From CAUZWH01 sp965224275 (GTDB taxonomy: Bacteria; Pseudomonadota; Alphaproteobacteria; SHVV01), in assembly GCA_965224275.1 (NCBI GenBank), contig CBDCYR010000009.1, positions 248,001-312,000 of the forward strand: a stretch of DNA of 64,000 nt, read 5' to 3'. Position numbers and translations under genes: made by a program. Shown piece after piece: positions 24,854 through 33,090 of the stretch (within the stretch, counting starts at the first letter, position 1; every line of letters begins with the position of its first letter). Below the pieces are notes generated by a model that searched no databases, had not been told where the DNA came from, and saw only the letters and a list, made by a program, of their open reading frames with translations.

Positions 24854-25969
24854 TCAGGCCGCGACCTTGTCGAGTTCGCGCAGGATCGCATCGCCCATCA
24901 CGGTGGTCGACACTTCGGCCTTGCCGGTCTGCATGATATCGCGCGTTCGCAGGCCCCCGGCCAAAACGTTGCGCACCGAATTTTCGATCAGGTCGGCGTC
25001 TTCGCCATTGTCGAACGAATAGCGCAGCGCCATCGCGAAACTCAAAATCGAGGCCAGCGGATTGGCGATACCCTGGCCGGCGATATCGGGCGCCGATCCG
25101 TGGACCGGTTCGTACAGCGCCATGCGGCGACCGCTATCGTCGCTCGGCCCCAATGACGCTGAGGGCAGCATGCCCAGAGAGCCGGTTAGCATCGAGGCGC
25201 AATCGGACAAGATGTCCCCGAACAGATTGTCGGTGAGGATCACATCGAACTGTTTGGGCGCCCGCACCAATTGCATGGCGCAGTTGTCGGCATACATGTG
25301 CGACAGCTCGATCCCGGAATAATGCTCTTGGTGGATTTTGGTGACTTCCTCGCGCCATAAAACGCCGCTCTCCATGACGTTGGCTTTCTCGACCGAGCAC
25401 ACCCGCTTCTGACGCTTGTCGGCAAGCTCGAAACCGACATGCGCGATGCGGCGAATTTCGTTGTCGCTGTAGACTTGCGTGTTGATGCCGCGGCGTGAGC
25501 CGTCGGGCAGGGTCTCGATACCGCGGGGTTCGCCGAAATAAATCCCGCCCGTGAGCTCGCGCAAAATCATGATGTCGAGGCCTGCGACCAGTTCGGTCTT
25601 GAGGCTCGACGCCTCGGCCAGCGCGTCGAACACGATTGCCGGCCGCAAGTTGGCAAACAGGTCGAGTTCCTTACGCAGGCGCAGCAAACCCCGCTCGGGC
25701 TGCAGGTTAAAATCGAGCTGTTCCCATTTCGGACCGCCGACCGCGCCGAGCAATGTGGCGTCCGCGGCGCTCGATTTGGCCAGGGTCTCATCGGTTAGGG
25801 GCGTGCCGTGGGCATCGTAGGCACAGCCGCCGATCAGGTCTTCGTCGATGTCGAAGCTCACCGAGCGGCGCTTGTCGAACCAATCGACGATCCGGCGCAC
25901 CTGATACATCACCTCTGGGCCAATGCCATCGCCGGGCAGTACCAACAGCTTCTTATTCGGTATCGTCAT
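24854..25969 (-). CDS. leuB: 3-isopropylmalate dehydrogenase
   Basis: NAD-dependent oxidative decarboxylation of 3-isopropylmalate in leucine synthesis. The 371-residue protein starts KKLLVLPGDGIGPEV. It has the substrate arginines in LRKELDLFANLRPA and RELTGGIYFG, the metal-binding aspartates in SDCASMLTGSLGMLPSASL, and the cofactor motif EPVHGSAPDIAGQGIANP. A GGGGGA ribosome site precedes the ATG. It lies 45 bp after leuD and 52 bp before asd, in one probable operon. Confidence 0.98.
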   Translation of the reverse strand: MTIPNKKLLVLPGDGIGPEVMYQVRRIVDWFDKRRSVSFDIDEDLIGGCAYDAHGTPLTDETLAKSSAADATLLGAVGGPKWEQLDFNLQPERGLLRLRKELDLFANLRPAIVFDALAEASSLKTELVAGLDIMILRELTGGIYFGEPRGIETLPDGSRRGINTQVYSDNEIRRIAHVGFELADKRQKRVCSVEKANVMESGVLWREEVTKIHQEHYSGIELSHMYADNCAMQLVRAPKQFDVILTDNLFGDILSDCASMLTGSLGMLPSASLGPSDDSGRRMALYEPVHGSAPDIAGQGIANPLASILSFAMALRYSFDNGEDADLIENSVRNVLAGGLRTRDIMQTGKAEVSTTVMGDAILRELDKVAA

Positions 25970-26014
25970 GAATCCCCCCGCGGGATGGACGTGATGGTGT
26001 AGGGCACGGCCGGA

Positions 26015-26635
26015 TTACACAGGCTCGGCATAGAGCCAGGGCTGGGTGCCCCGTTGGCTGGTTTCGAATGCCGTGATCTTGTTTTCCTTTTGCATCGTAA
26101 GATCGATGTCATCGAGCCCGTTCAACAGACAATGCTTGCGGAAGGGCTCGACGTCGAAACCAACCGTGCCGCCGTCGGGTCCGGTGATCTCTTGCTTCTC
26201 GAGATCAACCGCGACGATTGCATTGGCGCCGCGTTCGGCGTCATCGAGCAGCCGCTCGACGATCTCTTTCGACAACGCGATCGGCAGGATGCCGTTCTTG
26301 AAACAATTGTTGAAGAAGATGTCGGCGAAGCTGGGTGCGATGACGCAACGGATGCCGAAATCAAGCAGCGCCCAAGGGGCATGCTCGCGGCTTGAACCAC
26401 AACCGAAATTGTCGCCCGCAATGAGGAACTTGGCGTCGCGATAGGGCGCGCGGTTGAGCACGAAATCGGGATTTTCCTGGCCGCTCGAGTCATAGCGCAT
26501 CGGCGCAAACAGATCTTTGCCAAAGCCGGTGCGTTTGATCGACTTAAGAAACTGCTTGGGAATGATCTGATCGGTGTCAACGTTGACCATCGGCAACGGC
26601 GCCGCGATCCCGCTCAAGGTCGTGAATTTTTCCAT
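26015..26635 (-). CDS. leuD: 3-isopropylmalate dehydratase small subunit
   Basis: Swivelling small subunit of isopropylmalate isomerase, which works with LeuC. The 206-residue protein has the family start LSGIAAPLPMVNVDTDQIIPKQFLK cut into its usual strands. NFGCGSSREHAPWAL is the substrate-recognition loop and APSFADIFFNNCFKNGILPI the core. An AGGAGG ribosome site precedes the start. It lies 22 bp after leuC, so the two subunits are made from one message. Confidence 0.97.
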   Translation of the reverse strand: MEKFTTLSGIAAPLPMVNVDTDQIIPKQFLKSIKRTGFGKDLFAPMRYDSSGQENPDFVLNRAPYRDAKFLIAGDNFGCGSSREHAPWALLDFGIRCVIAPSFADIFFNNCFKNGILPIALSKEIVERLLDDAERGANAIVAVDLEKQEITGPDGGTVGFDVEPFRKHCLLNGLDDIDLTMQKENKITAFETSQRGTQPWLYAEPV

Positions 26636-26657
26636 CGTTGCCTCCTAGCCGGCCGCT

Positions 26658-28067
26658 CTATTCCACCAGGTCGCGAACGTCGGACAACCGTCCGTTCACG
26701 GCAGCAGCGGCCGCCATTGTCGGGCTGACCAGGTGGGTCCGGCCCTTGACGCCCTGGCGTCCCTCGAAATTGCGGTTTGATGTCGATGCGCAACGTTCGA
26801 ACGGCGAAAGTTGGTCAGGGTTCATGCCCAGGCACATTGAGCAGCCGGGTTCGCGCCATTCGAAGCCGGCCTCAAGAAATACCTTGTCGAGACCTTCCTC
26901 CTCGGCCTGTGCCTTCACCAGCCCGGAGCCCGGCACGATCATGGCGCCAACGTGATCGGCCACCTTGCGGCCGCGCACGACCTCGGCGGCACCGCGCAGG
27001 TCCTCGATACGGCCGTTGGTGCAGGATCCGATGAACACGCGATCGATCTTGACCTCGGTCATCGGTGTGCCGGCGGTCAGATCCATGTAGGCGAGCGATC
27101 GTTCCATCTGCGCGCGCTTGCCCGCATTGGGGGCGTCTTTGGGGTCGGGCACGGTGGCCGTGATCGCCACCACGTCTTCGGGGCTGGTGCCCCAAGTCAC
27201 CTGGGGGGCGATGTCGCTGGCGTTGAGCGTAACCTCGGTGTCGTAAGCGGCGCCGTCGTCGCTGGCCAGGGTTTTCCAATACGCGACAGCCTGCTCCCAC
27301 AGCCCGCCCTTGGGCGATTTGGGCTTGCCCTGCAAATAGGCGAACGTGGTCTCGTCGGGCGCGATCAAACCGGCTCGCGCACCGCCTTCGATCGTCATGT
27401 TACAGACGGTCATTCGCGACTCCATGCTGAGGTCGCGGATTGCCTTGCCAGAATATTCGATGACATGACCGGTGCCGCCGGCGGTCCCGATCTTGCCGAT
27501 AATGGCAAGGATCAAGTCTTTCGCGGTGACCCCAAAGCCGAGTTCGCCTTCAACCGAAATGCGCAGATTCTTAGGCCGCTTGAGCAGCAGCGTCTGGGTT
27601 GCCAACACATGCTCGACTTCCGAGGTGCCGATTCCCATCGCAAAGCAGGCGAAGGCGCCGTGGGTTGCCGTGTGCGAATCGCCACAGACCAGCGTCGTCC
27701 CCGGCAGTGTGAAGCCTTGCTCGGGTCCGATAATATGAACAATTCCCTGGCGGAAATCGTTCATATCGAAAAGCTCAATGCCGAATTCTTTGCAATTGGA
27801 GCTCAGCGCCTCGACCTGAATGCGGGATTCCTCTTCTTCGATCCCTTTCGAGCGATCGGTGGTCGGCACGTTGTGATCGGCCACCGCGAGCGTCGCGTCG
27901 ATGCGGCGCACGCCGCGATTGGCCATGCGCAATCCATCGCAAGCCTGCGGACTCGTGACCTCGTGGACGAGGTGGCGGTCGATATAGATCAGGCAGGTGC
28001 CGTCATCCTGCTGGTCAACGACATGACTATCCCAGATTTTGTCGAACAGGGTTCGAGGTTGGGCCAT
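26658..28067 (-). CDS. leuC: 3-isopropylmalate dehydratase large subunit
   Basis: [4Fe-4S] subunit of isopropylmalate isomerase, which converts 2- to 3-isopropylmalate. The cluster cysteines lie in FIGSCTNGRIEDLRGAA and in GCSMCLGMNPDQL, and VCGDSHTATHGAFACFAMGIG is the other active-site signature. The 469-residue length is normal. GAGGAAACC precedes the ATG. Only 34 bp separate it from rplS, with no terminator or clear promoter, so leucine genes may be read from the ribosomal transcript. Confidence 0.98.
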   Translation of the reverse strand: MAQPRTLFDKIWDSHVVDQQDDGTCLIYIDRHLVHEVTSPQACDGLRMANRGVRRIDATLAVADHNVPTTDRSKGIEEEESRIQVEALSSNCKEFGIELFDMNDFRQGIVHIIGPEQGFTLPGTTLVCGDSHTATHGAFACFAMGIGTSEVEHVLATQTLLLKRPKNLRISVEGELGFGVTAKDLILAIIGKIGTAGGTGHVIEYSGKAIRDLSMESRMTVCNMTIEGGARAGLIAPDETTFAYLQGKPKSPKGGLWEQAVAYWKTLASDDGAAYDTEVTLNASDIAPQVTWGTSPEDVVAITATVPDPKDAPNAGKRAQMERSLAYMDLTAGTPMTEVKIDRVFIGSCTNGRIEDLRGAAEVVRGRKVADHVGAMIVPGSGLVKAQAEEEGLDKVFLEAGFEWREPGCSMCLGMNPDQLSPFERCASTSNRNFEGRQGVKGRTHLVSPTMAAAAAVNGRLSDVRDLVE

Positions 28068-28101
28068 GGTTTCCTCGCTGCGGTCGGTTGGACGCGTTGG
28101 T

Positions 28102-28548
28102 TTACTCGCTCGCGGGTTCGGTCGCTACGCCGTCGGCGCTGGCTGCAGCATTAGCCGCCGCAGCGTCTTTCTTGGCTTTGGCGCGGGCCCAGTCCGGCCG
28201 CTCGGTAATACGTGCGCGCTTGCCCGTAAGCCCGCGTAGGTAATAGAGCTTGGCGCGCCGAACGGCACCGCGCCGGAACACATCGATGTCGGTAATGTTG
28301 GGTGAGTACAGCGGAAAGATCCGCTCGACCCCCTCACCATAAGAGATTTTGCGGACCGTGAATGACGAGTTGATGCCTCGGTTCTTACGGGCGATGCAAA
28401 CGCCCTCAAATATCTGGACGCGCTCGCGTGATCCCTCCACCACCTTAACGCTAACCCGCAACGAATCTCCGGGCCCAAACTCGGGAACCGCACGATTGGC
28501 CGCAAGTGCTTCAGCGTGTTCTTTCTCTAGTTCCTGAATTTTATTCAT
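28102..28548 (-). CDS. rplS: 50S ribosomal protein L19
   Basis: Large-subunit protein bL19, located at the 30S-50S interface. I use the ATG at 28548 (148 residues, starting MNKIQELEKEH), which overlaps the trmD stop as ATGA. A start 14 codons further up would lie inside trmD. The core is complete: PGDSLRVSVKVVEGSRERVQ, ARKNRGINSSFTVRKIS, GVERIFPLYSP and KLYYLRGLTGKRARI. After about residue 120 an Ala-rich tail ends the protein, a common feature in alphaproteobacteria. Confidence 0.97.
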   Translation of the reverse strand: MNKIQELEKEHAEALAANRAVPEFGPGDSLRVSVKVVEGSRERVQIFEGVCIARKNRGINSSFTVRKISYGEGVERIFPLYSPNITDIDVFRRGAVRRAKLYYLRGLTGKRARITERPDWARAKAKKDAAAANAAASADGVATEPASE

Positions 28549-29288
28549 GGTTCGGCCCTCGCTCTTCGTGTTTGTTCGTAACGGTCCCATAGGTCTCGGC
28601 GCCGCACTTTAGTGATACGTTCGGATTCGGCCCTGCGCCATTCGCGGATCCGGTCGTGGTGGCCGGACACCAACACGTCGGGCACAGCACGATTGCGCCA
28701 TACCCGCGGTCGCGTGTATTGGGGATATTCCAGCAAGCCGATCTCGAAACTCTCATCGGCCAGGCCCTCGGGGTGAGTAACCACCCCCGGCAGCAGGCGA
28801 ACAACCGCGTCGATCAAGGTGATTGCGGCCGGTTCACCGCCGGACAAAATGAAATCGCCGACGCTGACTTCCTCGATGTCATGGGCATCAAGGACGCGTT
28901 CGTCGATGCCTTCATAGCGTCCGCAGATGATGACGACGCCGGGTTCACCGGCAAAATGGCGGACCCGCGCCTGATCCAACGGCCGTCCTCGCGGCGTTAG
29001 ATAGACCACCCGATGCGGCAGCGCGCTGATCTGTTCAACTTGGGCGACTGTGTGTTCAATCGCATGGCCGAGCACATCGGGCTTCATGACCATGCCGTAG
29101 CCACCGCCGAACGGCGTATCGTCGACCGTGCGATGCTTGTCGGCGGCGAATTGTCGAATGTCGATGGTGTCGAGCGACCACACGCCGTCGGCCAGCGCTT
29201 TACCCGCGAGCGCGTGCCCGAGCGGTCCGGGAAACATTTCGGGATGAATGGTCAGCACTCGGGCTGCCCAAGCTGCCGGGGCCGTCAT
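28545..29288 (-). CDS. trmD: tRNA (guanine-N1)-methyltransferase
   Basis: Methylates G37 next to the anticodon of several tRNAs, preventing +1 frameshifts. The 247-residue SPOUT enzyme has the trefoil-knot SAM pocket in VYLTPRGRPL, CGRYEGIDERV and SVGDFILSGGEPAA, and the catalytic-site segment LLEYPQYTRPRVWR. Four-base ATGA overlaps link it to rimM in front and rplS behind, which suggests tight translational coupling. Confidence 0.98.
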   Translation of the reverse strand: MTAPAAWAARVLTIHPEMFPGPLGHALAGKALADGVWSLDTIDIRQFAADKHRTVDDTPFGGGYGMVMKPDVLGHAIEHTVAQVEQISALPHRVVYLTPRGRPLDQARVRHFAGEPGVVIICGRYEGIDERVLDAHDIEEVSVGDFILSGGEPAAITLIDAVVRLLPGVVTHPEGLADESFEIGLLEYPQYTRPRVWRNRAVPDVLVSGHHDRIREWRRAESERITKVRRRDLWDRYEQTRRARAEP

Positions 29289-29896
29289 GATCCGCCCTCA
29301 CCGTCTGGAGGCTGGGCGTCTGCCGCGAGATCGGCGCGGACTATCTCATCGTCGATGACGATGCGGCCGGCGTCGATGTCGACCGTCGGCACAGCCTCAT
29401 TGGTGAACGGCACCAGCAGGGGCTGGCCGTCGGGCCGGGCTATTTCAAGGATGTCGCAGCTGCCGCCAAAGTCGTGGATCGCGATAATTTTACCGACCGC
29501 GGTGCCGTCGGCGCGTTCGACCACCAATCCTTCGAGGTCGGCGTGGTAGTACTCGTCGGGCTCGGGCTCGGGCAGCGCGTCGCGGGCGATATAGATCATC
29601 ACCCCGCGCAGCTCTTCGGCTTGATCGCGATCGGTACAGCCGGCAATCCGGGCTCTCACCCCACCCTTAATGAGGCCGGTGATATCCAGGTCGAGCCGTC
29701 GCGCGCCGGATTCGTCCTCGAGCGGAGCATAAGTGGCAATCGCCTCGGGGCGTTCGGTAAAACACTTGATGCGCACTTCGCCGCGCACGCCATGCGGTGC
29801 CGTGATCACGCCGAGACAGACCCGTGCTGGCGGCGTCGCGCGACGCCGGCTGGGGTCGTTGGGGTCGACCATCGGTGAGATCGTTACCGCATTCAC
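29285..29896 (-). CDS. rimM: Ribosome maturation factor RimM
   Basis: Assembly factor for the 30S head that binds protein uS19. The 203-residue protein has the RimM N-terminal beta barrel from VCLGVITAPHGVRGEVRIKCFTE (broken here by family spacing), the RDQAEELRGVMIYI turn and the C-terminal PRC-barrel around EYYHADLEGLVV and DFGGSCDILEI to PFTNEAVPTVDI. The first 25 residues are variable, so an internal start is possible. It lies 12 bp after rpsP and overlaps trmD by four bases. Confidence 0.96.
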   Translation of the reverse strand: MNAVTISPMVDPNDPSRRRATPPARVCLGVITAPHGVRGEVRIKCFTERPEAIATYAPLEDESGARRLDLDITGLIKGGVRARIAGCTDRDQAEELRGVMIYIARDALPEPEPDEYYHADLEGLVVERADGTAVGKIIAIHDFGGSCDILEIARPDGQPLLVPFTNEAVPTVDIDAGRIVIDDEIVRADLAADAQPPDGEGGS

Positions 29897-29908
29897 AATC
29901 CGAGTTCC

Positions 29909-30592
29909 TTACGCGTCCTTCTTTTCCGCTTCGTCGGCTGCGGCGGCGTCGCTCGCTTCGGGTGCGGCTTCCGCCTCAGGCGCTGGTTCCGCCTCAGGTG
30001 ACTTCGCTTCCGGCTCTGACTCCGCTTCCGGCTCTGGCGCTGCTTCCGCCACCGGTTCCTCAGCGGCAGGTTCCGGTTCGGCCGCAGCCTCCGCGGCCGG
30101 CTCTGCTTCCGGTTCTGGGGCAGCCTCGACCTCAGCCTGGGGCGCATCTTCGCTGGCGGCTTCCTCGGCGGGAGCCTCTGCCTCTGCCTCTACCTCTGCC
30201 TCTACCTCAACTTCTGGCTCAACCTCTGGCTCCGGCGGTGGCGCTTCGGCTGCTGCTTTGGCGGCTTCTTCCTTGGCCTTTATTCGCTCCAGCGTTTTTT
30301 CGCTCGGCTGGCCCTTGATGGGATTGTTGCGTTGGGTCGGCTCAAACATGTCAACCTGACCGAGAAACCGCGCGACGCGGTCGGACGGGCGGGCGCCAAC
30401 ACCGAGCCAATATTTGATGCGCTCCTGCTTAAGCGTCACCCGTTGCTCATCGTTCTTGGCCAATAACGGGTTATAGGTACCGACACGCTCAATGAAACGG
30501 CCATCACGCGGGAAGCGGGAATCTGCAACAACGATACGGTAGAACGGGCGCTTCTTGGCGCCACCGCGGGAAAGGCGAATGCGAAGTGTCAT
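29909..30592 (-). CDS. rpsP: 30S ribosomal protein S16 with long acidic tail
   Basis: Small-subunit protein bS16. Residues 1-110 are the conserved core (TLRIRLSRGGAKKRPFYRI, VGTYNPLL, YWLGVGARPSDRV). The usual protein is 80-120 residues, but this one continues to 227. From about residue 117 on it consists almost only of Ala, Glu and Pro with some Asp, Val and Ser, and only three lysines. This tail should be disordered and strongly negative. The DNA of the tail (about 29910-30245) is an imperfect repeat of Glu/Ala/Pro codons. AGGAGG precedes the start. It follows ffh by 54 bp. Confidence 0.96.
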   Translation of the reverse strand: MTLRIRLSRGGAKKRPFYRIVVADSRFPRDGRFIERVGTYNPLLAKNDEQRVTLKQERIKYWLGVGARPSDRVARFLGQVDMFEPTQRNNPIKGQPSEKTLERIKAKEEAAKAAAEAPPPEPEVEPEVEVEAEVEAEAEAPAEEAASEDAPQAEVEAAPEPEAEPAAEAAAEPEPAAEEPVAEAAPEPEAESEPEAKSPEAEPAPEAEAAPEASDAAAADEAEKKDA

Positions 30593-30646
30593 ATTGGGGT
30601 TTACCTCCTGTCTTCGCGTCCTAACAAAATCAGTTGCAACAGCCGG

Positions 30647-31996
30647 CTAGCGGGGCATCAGCCCGGCCAGCCCGCTGCGCTGTAGAGTCTTCTGGTCCAT
30701 CCGGCCCATCTTCTTCATCACCCGGGCCATCTGTTTGTATTGCTTGAGCAAGCGGTTAATTTCGGGAACCGATGTGCCGGACCCGGTTGCAACGCGCCGC
30801 TTGCGCGAGCCGTTGAGCAACTTCACGTTGCGCCGCTCGGCCGGCGTCATCGAAAGAATGATGGCTTCCTGGCGCGACAGCATCGTGTCGTCGATCTGCG
30901 AAGTTGCGAGCTGCTTTTTGACCTTGGCGACACCGGGCAACAGCCCGAGCAGTCCCTCCATGCCGCCCATGCGGCGCATCTGGCGCAGTTGCAGGACCAA
31001 ATCGTCGAGATCGAAATTCCCTTTGCGAATCTTGGCTTCGAGCTTCGTGGCGGCTTCCTCGTCGATCGTCTCGGCGGCCTTCTCCACGAGCGAGACCACA
31101 TCACCCATGCCGAGGATGCGCGAGGCGATGCGTTCGGGATGGAAGGCTTCGATCTCATCGAGTTTTTCGCCGGTTCCAAGCAGCTTGATTGGGCAGCCGG
31201 TTACCGCGCGCATGCTCAGCGCGGCGCCGCCGCGCGCGTCACCATCGATGCGGGTGAGGACGATGCCGGATACATTGAGGCGCGCCTTGAAGCGCTCCGC
31301 CACCTTGACCGCGTCCTGACCGGTCAGCGCGTCTGCAACCAGGAGAATCTCGACCGGATCCACCGCATCGCGGACCGCGCTGGCTTCTGCCATCAGCGCT
31401 TCATCGACGTGCAGCCGCCCGGCGGTGTCGAGCAACACAACATCGACCCCTTGCAATTTCGCGGCTTGCATCGCGCGCTTGGCGATATCGACCGGCATTT
31501 GCCCGTCGATAACCGGCAGGGTGGAAATGTCGGCTTGCTCACCGAGAACGCGAAGCTGTTCTTGAGCCGCCGGCCGCTGGACGTCGAGCGACGCCATCAA
31601 CACCTTCTTCTTGTCGCGCTCCCAGATACGATGGCCAATTTTGGCAGTGGTGGTGGTTTTGCCCGACCCTTGCAAGCCAACCATGAGAATGGCGACCGGC
31701 GGCGTACCGGCGAGGTTGATGTCGACGGATTCGGCACCCAGCGCTTCGATCAAATGGTCGTTGACGTGCTTGATGACCATCTGCGCCGGGCTGACGCTTT
31801 TCAGAACCTCGGCGCCGACCGCTTTGCTGCGAACCTGATCGACGAATTGCTTGACGACAGGCAGCGCGACATCAGCTTCGAGCAACGCGACGCGAACCTC
31901 GCGCAGCGCCTCGTTGACATCGTTTTCGCTAAGCGCACCATGGCGCTTCAACCGATCGAAAACCTGTCCCAGTCGCTCGCTTAATGTGTCGAACAT
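30647..31996 (-). CDS. ffh: Signal recognition particle protein Ffh
   Basis: SRP54 GTPase that binds 4.5S RNA and signal peptides of nascent membrane proteins and docks with FtsY, also encoded in this window. The NG domain has the P-loop GLQGSGKT (108-115) and the motifs DVQRPAAQEQL, LLDTAGRLHVD and LTRIDGDARGG. The methionine-rich M domain follows from about 300, with the RNA-binding GSRKRRVATGSG. At 449 residues it is full length. It is the first gene of ffh-rpsP-rimM-trmD-rplS and has a good promoter upstream. Confidence 0.98.
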   Translation of the reverse strand: MFDTLSERLGQVFDRLKRHGALSENDVNEALREVRVALLEADVALPVVKQFVDQVRSKAVGAEVLKSVSPAQMVIKHVNDHLIEALGAESVDINLAGTPPVAILMVGLQGSGKTTTTAKIGHRIWERDKKKVLMASLDVQRPAAQEQLRVLGEQADISTLPVIDGQMPVDIAKRAMQAAKLQGVDVVLLDTAGRLHVDEALMAEASAVRDAVDPVEILLVADALTGQDAVKVAERFKARLNVSGIVLTRIDGDARGGAALSMRAVTGCPIKLLGTGEKLDEIEAFHPERIASRILGMGDVVSLVEKAAETIDEEAATKLEAKIRKGNFDLDDLVLQLRQMRRMGGMEGLLGLLPGVAKVKKQLATSQIDDTMLSRQEAIILSMTPAERRNVKLLNGSRKRRVATGSGTSVPEINRLLKQYKQMARVMKKMGRMDQKTLQRSGLAGLMPR

Positions 31997-32121
31997 TGCC
32001 TAGGTCTGCTGGTCAAGGCGCAAAGCCTGCGTTACAAAGCCAAAAGCGCCAGTGCGCGAAACTCGCGGACTGACGTACCCCCTCGGGAGTGCCAAATACA
32101 CCGTGCTCCTGAGTGGCGCGG

Positions 32122-32150
32122 ACACTAAGTCCACGCGGCCGCATCGTCAA
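32122..32150 (-). promoter_or_regulatory. Probable ffh-rpsP-rimM-trmD-rplS promoter
   Basis: On the minus strand TTGACG (32150-32145) and TAGTGT (32127-32122) are separated by 17 bp. The predicted start lies about 120 bases before ffh, in the 215-bp divergent region shared with dapF. The -35 box is strong and the -10 box is weaker. Confidence 0.5.
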
Positions 32151-32199
32151 GCGTGCCTTAAACGGCCTAAAGCGGTGGACGCGGGCGTGATCAGCGCCA

Positions 32200-32211
32200 T
32201 ATAACGCGCCT
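32200..32211 (+). promoter_or_regulatory. Candidate -10 box placing dapF as leaderless
   Basis: TATAAC (32200-32205) lies only six bases before the dapF ATG at 32212. With normal -10 to start spacing, transcription would begin at or next to the A of the ATG. No Shine-Dalgarno sequence precedes the gene, which is consistent with a leaderless message. No good -35 hexamer is seen at 16-18 bp (GTGGAC at 19 bp is the nearest). Confidence 0.4.
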
Positions 32212-33084
32212 ATGACGGCCACACCTTTCCTTAAGATGCACGGTCTCGGCAACGACTTCGTCGTGCTCGACGCGCGGACGTCGCCGCTGTCGCTGAATGC
32301 CGATCAGGTGCGCGCCATCGCGCACCGTCGTACCGGGATCGGCTGTGACTCGCTGATTGTTTTGGAACCATCGCAATCAGCCGATGTTTTTATGCGAACG
32401 TTTAACGCCGATGGCGGCGAAGTCGAGATCTGCGGCAATGCCGCTCGCTGTGTCGCGACGTTGATTAACGCCGACCCGGGCAGTAACGACATTTCGGCCG
32501 ACCTCACGATTGATACCCGGGCCGGCGTGTTGCGCGCGCGCGATGGGGGCGATGGATTTGTCTCGCTCGACATCGGAATCGCGCGCACCGACTGGCAGCA
32601 AATACCGCTGGCGCGGGAGATGGATACGCTGCATATCGACTATGACGTTCGCGCACCTTCCGGCGCGCGGCTGCACGATCCGGTCGGGGTTAACGTTGGC
32701 AATCCGCACGTTGTCTTCTTTGTCGCCGCCGATGCGATCGAGGGTTTCGATCTCGAAAGCGTCGGCCCGTCGATCGAGTGCGACGCCCTGTTTCCGGAAC
32801 GTATCAACGTCAGCCTGGCGGCCGTGGTCGGCAACGACGCGCTGCGACTTCGCGTCTGGGAGCGCGGGATCGGTATCACCGCGGCCTGCGGTACGGCTGC
32901 ATGTGCAGCGGCCATCGCCGCCCATCGACGCGATCTCTGCGGCCGATCGGTCACGATCGCTCTCAACGGCGGCCAATTGGCGATCGAATGGCGTGAGGAC
33001 AATCACGTCGTCATGACGGGGCCCGTCGCCACCAGCTTTATGGGTGATTTCGACCCCGATGCGCTGGTCGCAGTGGCGGCCTGA
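32212..33084 (+). CDS. dapF: Diaminopimelate epimerase
   Basis: Interconverts LL- and meso-diaminopimelate for lysine and peptidoglycan synthesis. The two catalytic cysteines of the cofactor-free racemase are present: C74 in EICGNAARC and C226 in TAACGTAACA. The N-terminal KMHGLGNDFVVLD is the family signature, and the GVNVGNPHVVFF strand and FPERINVS segment follow. The 290 residues are full length. It heads the plus-strand group dapF-mtaB-ftsY and is divergent from ffh. Confidence 0.98.
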   Translation: MTATPFLKMHGLGNDFVVLDARTSPLSLNADQVRAIAHRRTGIGCDSLIVLEPSQSADVFMRTFNADGGEVEICGNAARCVATLINADPGSNDISADLTIDTRAGVLRARDGGDGFVSLDIGIARTDWQQIPLAREMDTLHIDYDVRAPSGARLHDPVGVNVGNPHVVFFVAADAIEGFDLESVGPSIECDALFPERINVSLAAVVGNDALRLRVWERGIGITAACGTAACAAAIAAHRRDLCGRSVTIALNGGQLAIEWREDNHVVMTGPVATSFMGDFDPDALVAVAA

Positions 33085-33090
33085 CGCGCG

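Noticed and set aside
26952..28154. A 400-codon plus-strand open frame opposite leuC
   Set aside because: It lies entirely antisense to a gene with clear family motifs. Long antisense frames are common in GC-rich DNA because stops are rare in the mirrored phase.
29910..30245. Repeat-rich DNA in rpsP, as a possible tandem repeat or CRISPR-like array
   Set aside because: The repeats are codons of the Ala/Glu/Pro tail without regular spacer or conserved unit.
30740..31984. A 414-codon plus-strand open frame opposite ffh
   Set aside because: Same cause; the minus-strand Ffh is complete and the antisense product has no recognisable domain.
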